Positions 54,233 through 61,904 are shown, counted from the stretch's first letter. The stretch: 64,000 nt of DNA from GCA-002050365 sp038235165 (GCA_038235165.1 JBBSUG010000009.1:86480-150479), one strand, 5' to 3'. Numbers and translations: made by a program. The notes: a model not told the origin generated them from the letters alone.

Positions 54233-55477
54233 TTAATTCGCAGATTTAATCAAACTTTCAAAATAGGCATACAAGGCAGGTAAATATGGTGCAATTTTTA
54301 CAGCTAAATCAGTTCCTTTAACAGCTATTCCTAAATAATCAACTTTAGATTTTGCGTGTTCAACTAATTCCACCGAAGGCTCAGACGATTGCAACTGCTT
54401 GATGTGTTCAATGTTAGAAATCAAGTCAGCTTGTTTGAATTGAGTAAGTGAAGATTCTTTTATTAAATTAGTTATAGATTTTATCGCATTGTCGAATTCA
54501 GGGTGAAGAATTATTTGAGCATTTTGAACATTGCCTTGTCCGCCAATTTGATTGTTTGAAGGAGCATAAATGTTCGTATTGTATGTATGTCCGCTTGTGA
54601 TGTTACCGGGCAAATTACTTTTTCCTTGTAAAAATTCTTTGCCTTTAGGCGCAACTTTTACTGCTTCATCACTAAAATTTTCAATCAACCCTTTTCTTTC
54701 TTCCAATTCATTTAAATACTCATTGAGTTCTGAATAAGGCATACGCAGTTTTTTTGCTATGTCAGACACCATTACTGCTCCCATAGGTAAATTTTTACCT
54801 AAATCATAAATCGTTTTTAATACCAGCAATTCATTTTCAGCGTAATTTTTTTCAGCCATTTTTTCGTCCTCAAGTATTTTATCTTTTTTGTCTCGGTTTG
54901 ATTTCTCTAAACACAAAGTAAATTCTTTAGAACCATTATCCGTGATTGAGATTGTGTCATAATCTCCATAAACATTAATCATTTTCAATAGTAATAATTG
55001 TTCTAAGTATAATTTAAGTTCATAAATAGGGATGCTTAGCTTGTCCGCTAAAGACTGAATTTTCGTATAAGGTTTTTTATCATCTTTAGCGTTTTTAAGA
55101 TACAAAAACACATAATAAGTCCATTTGATAATTATATCTTTATTAAGAAAAATATAGTTTTCTTCGATGTTTTCTACAACTGATTTGATGTATTCCACGT
55201 GTGCTGAGATTTGTTCATTTGCAGAATTAAATGCGTATTGATTTGTTGGAAAATAATAAATCATTTTAGTTGACAAATTCCAAAATCCCTCTGCTTCTTT
55301 ACTATTTACGTATTTTATTAAAACTTTATAAGTTCTATCTTTCCACCTCTTGAATTTCTCCAATGCTTCTGCTCTATTTGTATTTTGAAGGTGAAAAAAT
55401 CTGCAAACATCTTTACTAGCTAAGACTTTTTCATGTAAGAGATTACTGACTATAATTTTTCTATCTAATTCAATCAT
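54233..55477 (-). CDS. AT-rich accessory protein with winged-helix regions
   Basis: A 414-residue protein of strikingly low GC compared with its neighbours. Residues 1-200 are helical and unknown. About 205-290 looks like a winged helix ('ELLVLKTIYDLGKNLPMGAV', 'MVSDIAKKLRMPYSELNEYL'). About 300-325 is an Asn/Gln/Gly-rich strand segment ('NTNIYAPSNNQIGGQGNVQN') of a type common in abortive-infection and effector-associated proteins. The C terminus ends with a hydrophobic helix ('VKIAPYLPALYAYFESLI'). It lies directly downstream of the Ro60 gene and may be a horizontally acquired defence gene. The function is unknown. Confidence 0.62.
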   Translation of the reverse strand: MIELDRKIIVSNLLHEKVLASKDVCRFFHLQNTNRAEALEKFKRWKDRTYKVLIKYVNSKEAEGFWNLSTKMIYYFPTNQYAFNSANEQISAHVEYIKSVVENIEENYIFLNKDIIIKWTYYVFLYLKNAKDDKKPYTKIQSLADKLSIPIYELKLYLEQLLLLKMINVYGDYDTISITDNGSKEFTLCLEKSNRDKKDKILEDEKMAEKNYAENELLVLKTIYDLGKNLPMGAVMVSDIAKKLRMPYSELNEYLNELEERKGLIENFSDEAVKVAPKGKEFLQGKSNLPGNITSGHTYNTNIYAPSNNQIGGQGNVQNAQIILHPEFDNAIKSITNLIKESSLTQFKQADLISNIEHIKQLQSSEPSVELVEHAKSKVDYLGIAVKGTDLAVKIAPYLPALYAYFESLIKSAN

Positions 55478-55525
55478 TTGCTAATAATAAGATACTTTTA
55501 CCAACAGAAAAACTCAGCGTGGCGG

Positions 55526-55563
55526 AATAGCAAAGGACAAGAGAATTCTAGTCCTTTGCTATT
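55526..55563. terminator. Hairpin after Ro60
   Basis: AATAGCAAAGGAC (55526-55538) pairs perfectly with GTCCTTTGCTATT (55551-55563) around a 12-base loop, immediately adjoining the Ro60 stop codon. A terminator or 3'-end stabilising hairpin is likely. Confidence 0.7.
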
Positions 55564-57132
55564 TTACAACTCAATCTTCTCAATCACACCAACCCAATGT
55601 TCTGCCGACAGATTGCCGCTTGCGAATTCGGAAATCAGATTAAAAACCTGATCGGAGAATCCGCCGACGTTTAGGATGTCGGGGCGTTCGGAGGCTTGTG
55701 TGTGGGCATTTGGTTGAATGTCAATGCAGACGAGTTTTGCATCTTTATTGCAGGATGCAAATTCGTTCCATTGGCGCATTGTTTCCGTGCCGCGATTCCA
55801 AGCGCGATTGTTGACGGAATCTATCCACGATTCGTTGTCCGAAACGTAAATGACGACATCACCTTTCGCTTTTCTGCGGTTGAGTTCATACAGCGGCGCG
55901 GAGCAGTTTGTTCCACCGCCGCCGATTGCCGCGAGCTTTTGCGCGTTGGTCATCACCGAATCGCGCGGATTCAGTTGGACTTTGACGACCGACTGCTCGA
56001 ACGGAATGATTTCCGCCGACGGGTTTTTTCGCAAAATGGCGGCGGCGACCAGAGCCGCGACATCAATACAGCGCACGGTCGAAGTCGCGCCCTGGCGAAA
56101 GCCCGTGATTGCCGAACTCATCGAACCGGAAACGTCTGGGAAAACGTAAACTTTCCCGTTGATTTCCGGCACGTTTTCGATAGCGATTTCCATCGCGTCC
56201 TGCAACGCTTCGGTGACTTGGCGCGGAATTTCCGCGTTTTTGGAAGCCGCCGAAAACGCCGTCAACAGTTGATACGGAAAGACTTTCGCCTTCAAAATCG
56301 CTTCACGGTCACGCAGACGATTCGCAATTAATTCAACCATTTCCGAATCACGAAAAACTCCGTGACGCTGGAAAGTGTTGAGATTCATTCGCGTCATCTG
56401 CCACGCCGCATTTCTGGCAATCGCCGTCCATTCCTTCGTCGAAATCGGCAGGGAAGTCAGCATTTGAAACGGAACATTCGGAACTTCCAAAGCGTCGCCG
56501 TTTTTGAAACGCTCGAACGATTTGACGATTTCCGGCAATTTATCGGCATCAATTTCACGCCCGATAAAGTAACCGTAAAGTGCTTCACGCTCCGCATCTT
56601 TCGGCTTCGGGTGAACCATTTTCAGCACGTCCGCGAAACTTGGCGATTGCCCGACGGATTGTTTGAAAATTGATTCGGCGTGACGCGTTTCAAACCATTC
56701 GCGCACCATTCGTTTCGGCAAACTGCCGAGCGATTTGCGCCCAACCACGCCGCCTCGCATAATCTGCACGAAGTTTCGCAGCATTTTCCCATTATCAATC
56801 ACACGCGGAAAAACTTTCTCGAAAATAGCTTTATCTTTGGTTGATAAAACTGCGACGAGCAACGCGGGCATATCTTTCATAAACCCTTTTTCACGCGCAT
56901 AAACCGCGACTTGCGCCACAAATTCCGCGTCGAGTTCTTTGGTTAATTCAAGAACTTTTTCAAGCTGTTCGCCCGCGTCGGCGTAAAAAGTATGCGAAAA
57001 ACAATCCGTCGCCGCATACTGCGCGAGAGCCGCTTTCAGCGAAAGTGTGTAAGCCGTGCCGCCTGCTTCGTTAATCGTGTCAGTTGGCGGCGTGAACAAA
57101 CCGCGCACCGTTTGAAATAGATTTTTATTCAT
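55564..57132 (-). CDS. rsr: Ro60-type TROVE/vWA protein (Rsr)
   Basis: A 522-residue bacterial Ro60 orthologue. The TROVE HEAT-repeat ring spans about residues 20-330 ('DCFSHTFYADAGEQLEKVLE', 'VAQVAVYAREKGFMKDMPAL', 'NFVQIMRGGVVGRKSLGSLP', 'AIARNAAWQMTRMNLNTFQR'). The C-terminal vWA domain has the intact MIDAS 'FPDVSGSMSS' near 340 and 'GGGGTNCSAPL'. Ro60 rings bind misfolded RNA ends in the pore and Y RNAs on the outside, and in Deinococcus and Salmonella they tether polynucleotide phosphorylase. GGAGG precedes the ATG. Two Y-RNA-like elements lie directly upstream, and tRNA genes are 300-500 bases upstream. Confidence 0.95.
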   Translation of the reverse strand: MNKNLFQTVRGLFTPPTDTINEAGGTAYTLSLKAALAQYAATDCFSHTFYADAGEQLEKVLELTKELDAEFVAQVAVYAREKGFMKDMPALLVAVLSTKDKAIFEKVFPRVIDNGKMLRNFVQIMRGGVVGRKSLGSLPKRMVREWFETRHAESIFKQSVGQSPSFADVLKMVHPKPKDAEREALYGYFIGREIDADKLPEIVKSFERFKNGDALEVPNVPFQMLTSLPISTKEWTAIARNAAWQMTRMNLNTFQRHGVFRDSEMVELIANRLRDREAILKAKVFPYQLLTAFSAASKNAEIPRQVTEALQDAMEIAIENVPEINGKVYVFPDVSGSMSSAITGFRQGATSTVRCIDVAALVAAAILRKNPSAEIIPFEQSVVKVQLNPRDSVMTNAQKLAAIGGGGTNCSAPLYELNRRKAKGDVVIYVSDNESWIDSVNNRAWNRGTETMRQWNEFASCNKDAKLVCIDIQPNAHTQASERPDILNVGGFSDQVFNLISEFASGNLSAEHWVGVIEKIEL

Positions 57133-57148
57133 AATTTCCTCCTTTTTC

Positions 57149-57166
57149 GTAAGGGTTCGCCCTTAC
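57149..57166 (-). promoter_or_regulatory. Tight hairpin in the Ro60 leader
   Basis: GTAAGGG/CCCTTAC (57149-57155 with 57160-57166) with a 4-base loop, between the 3' end of Y-like element E2 and the GGAGG of Ro60. It may separate or process the RNA from the mRNA. Confidence 0.5.
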
Positions 57167-57172
57167 ATAATG

Positions 57173-57278
57173 CGGGTGACAAAATCGAAAAGACGTTTTG
57201 CGCGTTGAATTTCAACCGAGATTTATCAAGTCCCGTTTAAGCGCGTTTGGAGATGTAGTCTTTTTCAGCATTCACCCG
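57173..57278 (-). ncRNA. Y-RNA-like element next to Ro60 (copy E2)
   Basis: About 106 bases. Outer stem CGGGTGA/TCACCCG, internal loop AT-GCTG opposite CGATTTTG, inner stem AAAAGAC/GTCTTTT, then a head of about 55 bases with weak hairpins (CGGGA/TCTCG, GTTGAA/TTCAAC). Outer and inner stems and loop bases match copy E1 at 62.3 kb almost exactly while the heads differ. Position 5' of the Ro60 gene on the same strand is where bacterial Y RNAs are usually encoded. Confidence 0.72.
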
Positions 57279-57289
57279 AAATTTGGAAA

Positions 57290-57351
57290 GGCGACAAGTT
57301 TGTGAGTATGACGCTGACATTTAAAAGATGTAGTCATATTCGGCATTCGCC
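57290..57351 (-). ncRNA. Short Y-RNA-like element (copy E3)
   Basis: 62 bases. Outer stem GGCGA/TCGCC, AT-GCCG, inner stem ATGAC/GTCAT, and a small ACAT/ATGT head hairpin in place of a tRNA-like domain. The 3' strand ends CTTG-TCGCC. It lies 11 bases from copy E2, in tandem and in the same orientation, upstream of Ro60. Confidence 0.65.
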
Positions 57352-57357
57352 TCAAAC

Positions 57358-57432
57358 AAGGGATGGGGATGAAAGCGGAAGGATGAAAACTTCTTCTTAT
57401 AATCATCCTTCCGCCTTCATCCCTCATCCCTT
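57358..57432. repeat. Long imperfect palindrome between Y-like RNA and tRNA-Lys
   Basis: 57358-57386 pairs with 57403-57432 over about 29 bases with one bulge and one mismatch (AAGGGATG...GGATGA). Its sequence is unrelated to the GCGGAA family. It may separate transcripts. Confidence 0.75.
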
Positions 57433-57438
57433 AAATTC

Positions 57439-57516
57439 TGGTCGGTCGGGTGGGATTTGAACCCACGATATACGGATTAAAAGTCCGTTGCTTTAACCAG
57501 ACTTAGCCACCGACCG
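57439..57516 (-). tRNA. tRNA-Lys (UUU)
   Basis: Class I. Acceptor CGGTCGG/CCGACCG, D-loop with TGG, anticodon loop CTTTTAA, T-arm GTGGG-TTCAAAT-CCCAC, discriminator A, CCA encoded. Confidence 0.93.
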
Positions 57517-57572
57517 AAGAGAATCACGAATGACAAATTATGGTCTGTAAATTCGTAATTCGTTATTGATTT

Positions 57573-57648
57573 TGGCTGACAGGGCGGGACTCGAACCCGC
57601 GACGTTCGCTTTAACAGAGCGACATTCTACCGACTGAATTACCTGCCA
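57573..57648 (-). tRNA. tRNA-Asn (GUU)
   Basis: Class I. Acceptor TGGCAGG/CCTGTCA, D-loop with CGG, anticodon loop CTGTTAA, T-arm GCGGG-TTCGAGT-CCCGC, discriminator G, CCA encoded. Confidence 0.93.
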
Positions 57649-57686
57649 AAAACTTTTTTTATAAAACAATCCCAAAATATGGTTGG

Positions 57687-57800
57687 CAAACGCGGCGAAA
57701 AATTCGCATCATCGGACAAAAGACAAGTGTGTTCATTGCGAACAAAAGGAATGAATTTTTCAGCATTCTTTCGTCCTCGCAAAATTCTCGTCCGCGTTTG
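57687..57800 (-). ncRNA. Candidate structured RNA with Y-like core (copy E6)
   Basis: An outer 9-bp stem CAAACGCGG/CCGCGTTTG (57687-57695 with 57792-57800) encloses a core (57714-57776) with GGAC/GTCC ends. The core holds the family bases AATGCTGAAAAA on the 5' strand and CTTTTGTCC on the 3' strand, with a GAATG/CATTC hairpin. It is more diverged than E1-E4. It lies between tRNA-Asn and the HNH gene. Confidence 0.5.
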
Positions 57801-57865
57801 GTTTTGGTAAGATTGTTCTTGTAGAAAATTGAAATGAGAAAATGTATTTTGAAAGGCTTATGCGG

Positions 57866-58300
57866 TCAGAATTTATTAATTTTGGCTATTCTTCTTTGAT
57901 ATGTTCGCTCCCGATGGCAATTTGAGCAAACAACATCGCATTTGGCAACTTCGGCTAGGAGCGTTCTTAATCCAGTTTTACGGCGAATCAGAATTGCAAT
58001 GGCACCAATTTTTTTTTCGCCCTCTCTGTGATCGAAATCCATAACATGTCTTGGATATTTGATACCGCAATCCATACAAGGAAAATCTTTTAAAGAACCA
58101 ATCTTTTCAGAATACTCAACTTTGATACGTTTATCATATAAAATATTACGCTCTAAATATTTCTTTCTATTTCTTCTGTAGTGTTCCTTTGAATATTTGT
58201 TTGCACATTCTTTACATTTACTTTGCAATTTATTTCCAGTCTTTTTAGCGAAATCAGTTTCAAGATTTTTGGCTTCTTTACAGCAATTACAAATTTTCAT
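57866..58300 (-). CDS. HNH/zinc-ribbon endonuclease-like protein within the tRNA array
   Basis: A 144-residue basic protein with an N-terminal zinc ribbon ('KICNCCKEAKNLETDF', 'KCKECANKYSKEHYRRNRKK') and a second cluster 'FPCMDCGIKYPRHVMDFDHR' with 'CDVVCSNCHRERTYQRR'. The DFDHR plus two CxxC pairs is an HNH nuclease pattern of a type common in phages and mobile DNA. It is AT-rich and sits between tRNA-Asn and tRNA-Ile, typical of a homing-type nuclease that has settled in a tRNA cluster. The start could be ATG 58303 or 58300. No target can be read from the sequence. Confidence 0.8.
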   Translation of the reverse strand: MKICNCCKEAKNLETDFAKKTGNKLQSKCKECANKYSKEHYRRNRKKYLERNILYDKRIKVEYSEKIGSLKDFPCMDCGIKYPRHVMDFDHREGEKKIGAIAILIRRKTGLRTLLAEVAKCDVVCSNCHRERTYQRRIAKINKF

Positions 58301-58406
58301 CATAAGGATTAGATTATCACATAAGAATCTAAAACTATTGTAATATTCAGCTAATTTTTCATTGAGATAATTGTTTTGCCATCAAACTACGCCCCGCAAA
58401 TGGATA

Positions 58407-58468
58407 TTTTGGATTTTAGATTGTGTATTGGAAGACGAGCCATAAATCCAAAATCTAAAATCCAAAAT
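58407..58468. repeat. 17-bp perfect palindrome upstream of tRNA-Ile 3' end
   Basis: ATTTTGGATTTTAGATT (58407-58423) pairs perfectly with 58452-58468. The same TTTTGGATTTTAGATT core recurs in the palindrome at 62685-62761 between two tRNAs. Confidence 0.8.
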
Positions 58469-58473
58469 CGAAA

Positions 58474-58550
58474 TGGTCGGAACAAAAGGATTTGAACCTT
58501 TACTCTTTAGGTTATCAACCAAATGCTTTACCGGATTAAGCTATGTTCCG
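58474..58550 (-). tRNA. tRNA-Ile (GAU)
   Basis: Class I. Acceptor CGGAACA/TGTTCCG, D-loop with CCGG, anticodon loop TTGATAA (one T-T mismatch in the stem), T-arm AAAGG-TTCAAAT-CCTTT, discriminator A, CCA encoded. Confidence 0.9.
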
Positions 58551-58589
58551 CGAAAAAAGATAATAAATGTATAATCGGAAACGGCAATT

Positions 58590-59474
58590 ATGTCGGCTGA
58601 AAAATATACATTAATCGAGCATTTTCTGTTTCCGTCCGCGCGATTCGATGAACGAGAACTTGCTGCAGCGGTTGACAGCAAAACCGTTTTGATTACCGGC
58701 GCGAGTTTCGGCATCGGCGAAAGCGTGGTCAAACTGCTTTCCAAAACCGACGCGCATTTGATTTTAATTGCCCGAACTGCTGACAAACTTTCGGAAATCA
58801 AAAACGCCGTCGAAAGCGAAAATCCGAATGTAAAAGTTTCGATTTTCGCGGTTGATTTGACCGACGACGCGCAGATTCAAAATCTGTTGAACGAACTGTG
58901 TAATCTTCCGAACGGCATTGACGTTTTTATCAATAACGCCGGGAAATCCATTCGCCGCCCGCTGTTTGAATCGCTCGAACGATTTCACGATTATCAGCGC
59001 ACGATGAATTTGAATTATTTCGCGCCGGTGCGTTTAATGCTCGGACTTATTCCAATTTTGCGAAAAAATCGCGGTCACGTTATCAACATTTCCGCCGTCA
59101 ATGTGCTGCTGATTCCCGCGCCGTTCTGGACGGCTTACCAATCTTCAAAAACCGCGTTCGACCAATGGTTTCGCTGCGCCGCGCCGGAACTCGAAGCCGC
59201 GAAGATTGTGACGACATCCGTTTATCTGCCGCTCGTCCGAACGAGAATGATCGAACCGACCGCCGAATATAAAAATGCCCCGGCGATGTCGCCCGATCAC
59301 GTTGCGAAAATTATTTGCCGCTCAATATATACGCGCCGCCGAATATTCAAACCGTGGTGGATGATTTTCGGGCAGATCGCTTCGGTCGTTTTTCGCCGAC
59401 CGGCGGAACTTTTGATGAACAAATGGGCGCGGAAAAAACGTGATAAAAGTGATGCGGAAACACGCACGAAGTAA
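58590..59474 (+). CDS. Short-chain dehydrogenase/reductase
   Basis: A 294-residue SDR with intact motifs: 'VLITGASFGIGESVVKLLSK' near residue 32, 'INNAGKSIRR' near 110, catalytic Ser in 'VINISAVNVLL' near 168 and 'YQSSKTAFDQW' near 188. A C-terminal region ('FKPWWMIFGQIASVVFRRPA') may touch the membrane, as in fatty-acyl or lipid-acting members. The last residues DAETRTK and the stop are encoded by one arm of a palindromic repeat. It is followed by an acyl-CoA synthetase-like gene, so the pair may act on an acyl chain. It lies on the plus strand inside the tRNA array. Confidence 0.88.
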   Translation: MSAEKYTLIEHFLFPSARFDERELAAAVDSKTVLITGASFGIGESVVKLLSKTDAHLILIARTADKLSEIKNAVESENPNVKVSIFAVDLTDDAQIQNLLNELCNLPNGIDVFINNAGKSIRRPLFESLERFHDYQRTMNLNYFAPVRLMLGLIPILRKNRGHVINISAVNVLLIPAPFWTAYQSSKTAFDQWFRCAAPELEAAKIVTTSVYLPLVRTRMIEPTAEYKNAPAMSPDHVAKIICRSIYTRRRIFKPWWMIFGQIASVVFRRPAELLMNKWARKKRDKSDAETRTK

Positions 59475-59523
59475 ATGTGTTAAGTTTCTATCAGAACACA
59501 CTTACTTCGTGCGTGTTTCCGCA
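59453..59523. repeat. 29-bp palindrome overlapping the SDR stop codon
   Basis: 59453-59481 (TGCGGAAACACGCACGAAGT onward) pairs with 59495-59523, with one G-U and a 13-base loop. The left arm encodes the C-terminal AETRTK and TAA of the SDR gene. It is related in layout and ends to the repeats at 31.85 and 49.79 kb. Confidence 0.87.
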
Positions 59524-59541
59524 TTCAACATTTAGTCGAAA

Positions 59542-61074
59542 ATGTTTCTACTATTAAAAAAGCTAATAAAAATCGGATTGCTGACACCCGTCGGGCTGAT
59601 TCGATTGTTGTCATCATTGATCGGCGAAGGCACGAATTTGATGGCATTACTGCGGTTTGCCGCGCGAAAATACGGCGACGAAATCGCCGTTGTTGATGAA
59701 AATGAAACGATCAGTTACAAGGATTTATATCTTCAATCGCAAAATTTAGCCGACGTTTTGCAGGAGGATTTTCAACTTCAACCCGGCAGCAAAACTGCTT
59801 TTATATGTCGTAATCACGCCGGTTTTATCCGCGCTTTGTGCGCGTCGGCGCGAATCGGCGGGCGGCTTTTTCTGCTTAACCCGGAAATGACTGCGGAGCA
59901 ATTCAATGCGCTCGCTGCAAAACATCAATTCGATTTTCTGTTTTACGACGCGGAAATCGCGCATTTGATTGAGGGCGACAAAGCCGATTGGACAAAAAAA
60001 TCTTTCATTGCCAATGGCGCGGAAAACATTTCCCTTAAAAAACTTTCGAGCAATGGAAATCAAAAACGCGCAAAAATAAAACGTGCTTTTTCCGGTGAAA
60101 TCATCGTGCTGACCGGCGGCACGACCGGCACACCGAAAACAGCGCGGCGCAAACCGTCCGTGTTCAATTTTCTCAATCCGTTTTTCGCGCTTCTAACCCA
60201 GCTTCATCTCGACAAATATCAATCGGTCTATATCGCCACGCCCGCGTATCACGGTTTCGGCATTGCGGCGATTATCATTGGAATTATTCTCGGCGAAAAA
60301 ATGTTTTTACTGCCGCGCTTTGATGCGGCAAAAGCCTGCTCGCTTATTGAAAAAAATCAAGTCGAAGCGATCACGGTCGTGCCGTTAATGCTGCAAAGAA
60401 TGATAAATTTCGATGCAAATGCACTTTCGTCAATTTCGTGCATCATTTCCGGCGGCGCGGCGTTAAATCCCGCGCTCGTCGCCGAGGCTCAAGCGCGTCT
60501 CGGCGACAAACTTTTTAATCTTTACGGCACATCGGAAGCCGGCTTTTCGGTCATCGCCGCGCCCGCCGATCTGCGCCGTTTCCCCGACACCATCGGCAGA
60601 AAAATCGCCGGTGTCAACCTCGCCGTTCTCGATGCAAATGACAACCCCGTGCCGACCGGAAGCGTCGGAAAAATCTGCATCAAAAGCCGCTGGTCGGTGA
60701 AAACCGACGACAATTTTGTCGAAACCGGCGATCTAGGATTTGAAGACGAAAACGGCTTCCTGTTTCTGCGCGGCAGAACCGATGAAATGATCGTTTCCGG
60801 CGGCGAAAACGTCTATCCGATTGAACTCGAAAATATTCTGGCGAAACATCCCGCCGTCGAACAAGTCGCTGTCGTCGGCATTCCCGACCTTGAATTCGGT
60901 CAGCGTTTGAAGGCATTCATCGTCCCCGCCGTCGGCGCAAATCTCACCGAAGCGGAAATTAAAGATTGGCTTGCTTCACGAGTTGCCAGATTTCAAATGC
61001 CCGTCGCCGTTGAGTTTCTCGTTGAACTGCCAATTACCGCGATTGGCAAAATCAACAAGAAAGCGTTGAAATAA
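59542..61074 (+). CDS. AMP-dependent acyl-CoA synthetase/ligase
   Basis: A 510-residue member of the ANL adenylate-forming superfamily that activates a carboxylic (probably fatty) acid with ATP. Motifs are the P-loop-like 'VLTGGTTGTPKTARRKPS' near residue 190, 'TPAYHGFGIA', 'NLYGTSEAGFSVIA' near 325, 'ETGDLGFEDENGFLFLRGRT' near 394, 'DEMIVSGGENVYPIELENIL' and the catalytic Lys in 'ITAIGKINKKALK' at the C terminus. An N-terminal hydrophobic stretch may anchor it. It follows the SDR gene by 67 bases that hold a palindrome. It is functionally unrelated to the surrounding tRNA genes. Confidence 0.9.
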   Translation: MFLLLKKLIKIGLLTPVGLIRLLSSLIGEGTNLMALLRFAARKYGDEIAVVDENETISYKDLYLQSQNLADVLQEDFQLQPGSKTAFICRNHAGFIRALCASARIGGRLFLLNPEMTAEQFNALAAKHQFDFLFYDAEIAHLIEGDKADWTKKSFIANGAENISLKKLSSNGNQKRAKIKRAFSGEIIVLTGGTTGTPKTARRKPSVFNFLNPFFALLTQLHLDKYQSVYIATPAYHGFGIAAIIIGIILGEKMFLLPRFDAAKACSLIEKNQVEAITVVPLMLQRMINFDANALSSISCIISGGAALNPALVAEAQARLGDKLFNLYGTSEAGFSVIAAPADLRRFPDTIGRKIAGVNLAVLDANDNPVPTGSVGKICIKSRWSVKTDDNFVETGDLGFEDENGFLFLRGRTDEMIVSGGENVYPIELENILAKHPAVEQVAVVGIPDLEFGQRLKAFIVPAVGANLTEAEIKDWLASRVARFQMPVAVEFLVELPITAIGKINKKALK

Positions 61075-61086
61075 AAGCTAAAAAAT

Positions 61087-61164
61087 TGGTTGCGGGAGCA
61101 GGATTTGAACCTGTCCGATTAACGGCTTATGAGACCGTTGAGCCGCCATTGCTCCATTCCCGCA
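61087..61164 (-). tRNA. tRNA-Met (CAU), elongator-type or Ile2
   Basis: Class I. Acceptor TGCGGGA/TCCCGCA with a T-A first pair (so not an initiator), D-arm GAGC/GCTC with GG, anticodon loop CTCATAA, T-loop TTCAAAT with one A-C pair in the T-stem, discriminator A, CCA encoded. CAU could also be a lysidine-modified Ile tRNA. Confidence 0.88.
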
Positions 61165-61178
61165 TCATAAAAAATTGT

Positions 61179-61257
61179 TGGAGGCGAAGGCGAGATTTGA
61201 ACTCGCATCGTTCTGTTTACAAGACAGACGCTTTGTGTGCCGTTAAGCTACATCGCC
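61179..61257 (-). tRNA. tRNA-Thr (UGU)
   Basis: Class I. Acceptor GGCGATG/CTTCGCC (one T-T), D-loop with CGG, anticodon loop CTTGTAA, T-arm GCGAG-TTCAAAT-CTCGC, discriminator T, CCA encoded. Confidence 0.9.
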
Positions 61258-61270
61258 AAATGTCAATTTG

Positions 61271-61298
61271 TATGGGCGACGGCTTGTGGTCGCCCATA
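61271..61298. repeat. 10-bp hairpin between tRNA-Thr and tRNA-Phe
   Basis: TATGGGCGAC (61271-61280) pairs perfectly with GTCGCCCATA (61289-61298), 8-base loop. A possible spacer hairpin for processing of the tRNA precursor. Confidence 0.75.
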
Positions 61299-61304
61299 CA
61301 ATTT

Positions 61305-61379
61305 TGGTGGACGTTTTTGGTATCGCGCCAAACTCTTCGGCTTTTCAGACCGACGCTGATCTGTCTCAGCTAAACGTCC
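61305..61379 (-). tRNA. tRNA-Phe (GAA) with non-canonical elbow
   Basis: Acceptor GGACGTT/AACGTCC (7 bp), D-stem GCTG/CAGC with loop AGACAGAT lacking GG, anticodon arm TCGGT-CTGAAAA-GCCGA, T-stem TTTGG/CCAAA but T-loop CGCGATA in place of TTCNANN, discriminator A, CCA encoded. Both partners of the usual D-loop/T-loop contact are lost. Confidence 0.8.
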
Positions 61380-61392
61380 GTTTTTTGTTGTG

Positions 61393-61755
61393 TTAACCCG
61401 CCGCGCTTTTTGCTTTCGGCGCAGGTTTCGGTTTGACGGTTTTTCGTTCGTCAATTGATTTTGCCTCCGCTTCAATCGCGTCGCGGACGGCATCGACGAT
61501 GTTTACGATGCGTCTGATTTTATAAAGACTGTCGGCGCGTGATTCTTTTGTGTTCAAATTGAAATCGAAAGAAACGTGGCGGTAACAGTCGGATAGAACC
61601 AGTTCGATCCATCCGGATTTCCAGCTTTCATTTTCGTCGTTCGGCATCTCCGTCGTGTCTTCGACAATGCCGATGGCAAACGCCCTCATTTCCAAATCGC
61701 GGTTGAGAAACATTCGTTTTCTAACGTGATATTTTGTTTTTGTATTCTTGCTCAC
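61393..61755 (-). CDS. Unknown small protein inside the tRNA array
   Basis: The start is set at GTG 61755 (VSKNTKTKYHVRK) with GAGAGGAAAAACC upstream; the product has 120 residues. The TTG frame upstream is less likely. N-terminal half: basic, 'YHVRKRMFLNRDLEMRAFAI' with beta strands 'WIELVLSDCYRHVSFDFN'. C-terminal half: helical, 'LYKIRRIVNIVDAVRDAIEA', and a Lys/Pro/Ala tail. No family is recognised. It is the only gene on the tRNA strand within the dense array (between tRNA-Asp and tRNA-Phe), so a role with these RNAs is plausible but unproven. Confidence 0.72.
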   Translation of the reverse strand: MSKNTKTKYHVRKRMFLNRDLEMRAFAIGIVEDTTEMPNDENESWKSGWIELVLSDCYRHVSFDFNLNTKESRADSLYKIRRIVNIVDAVRDAIEAEAKSIDERKTVKPKPAPKAKSAAG

Positions 61756-61829
61756 TTCGGTTTTTCCTCTCAAATAAAGTTTCTGCTGTTAATCTGTCGA
61801 ATGCAGAAATTTTACGAGTCATAAAGTTT

Positions 61830-61874
61830 TCACAGCTTCATTGCGGCGACCTCCGCCGAGTAATTTTCAAACAT
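61830..61874 (-). CDS. Possible 14-residue leader peptide
   Basis: A strong GGAGG site 9 bases before ATG 61874 opens a short frame MFENYSAEVAAMKL-stop. It lies upstream of the 120-aa gene and just after tRNA-Asp. It may be a leader peptide or chance; there is no other evidence. Confidence 0.25.
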   Translation of the reverse strand: MFENYSAEVAAMKL

Positions 61875-61904
61875 AGTTTTTTCCTCCGTGCAAATAAAAA
61901 AAGT

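Noticed and set aside
61086..61373. Plus-strand frame over tRNA-Met, -Thr and -Phe
   Set aside because: It is fully covered by tRNA genes on the other strand and carries the typical 'GAGFEPV' artefact peptide.
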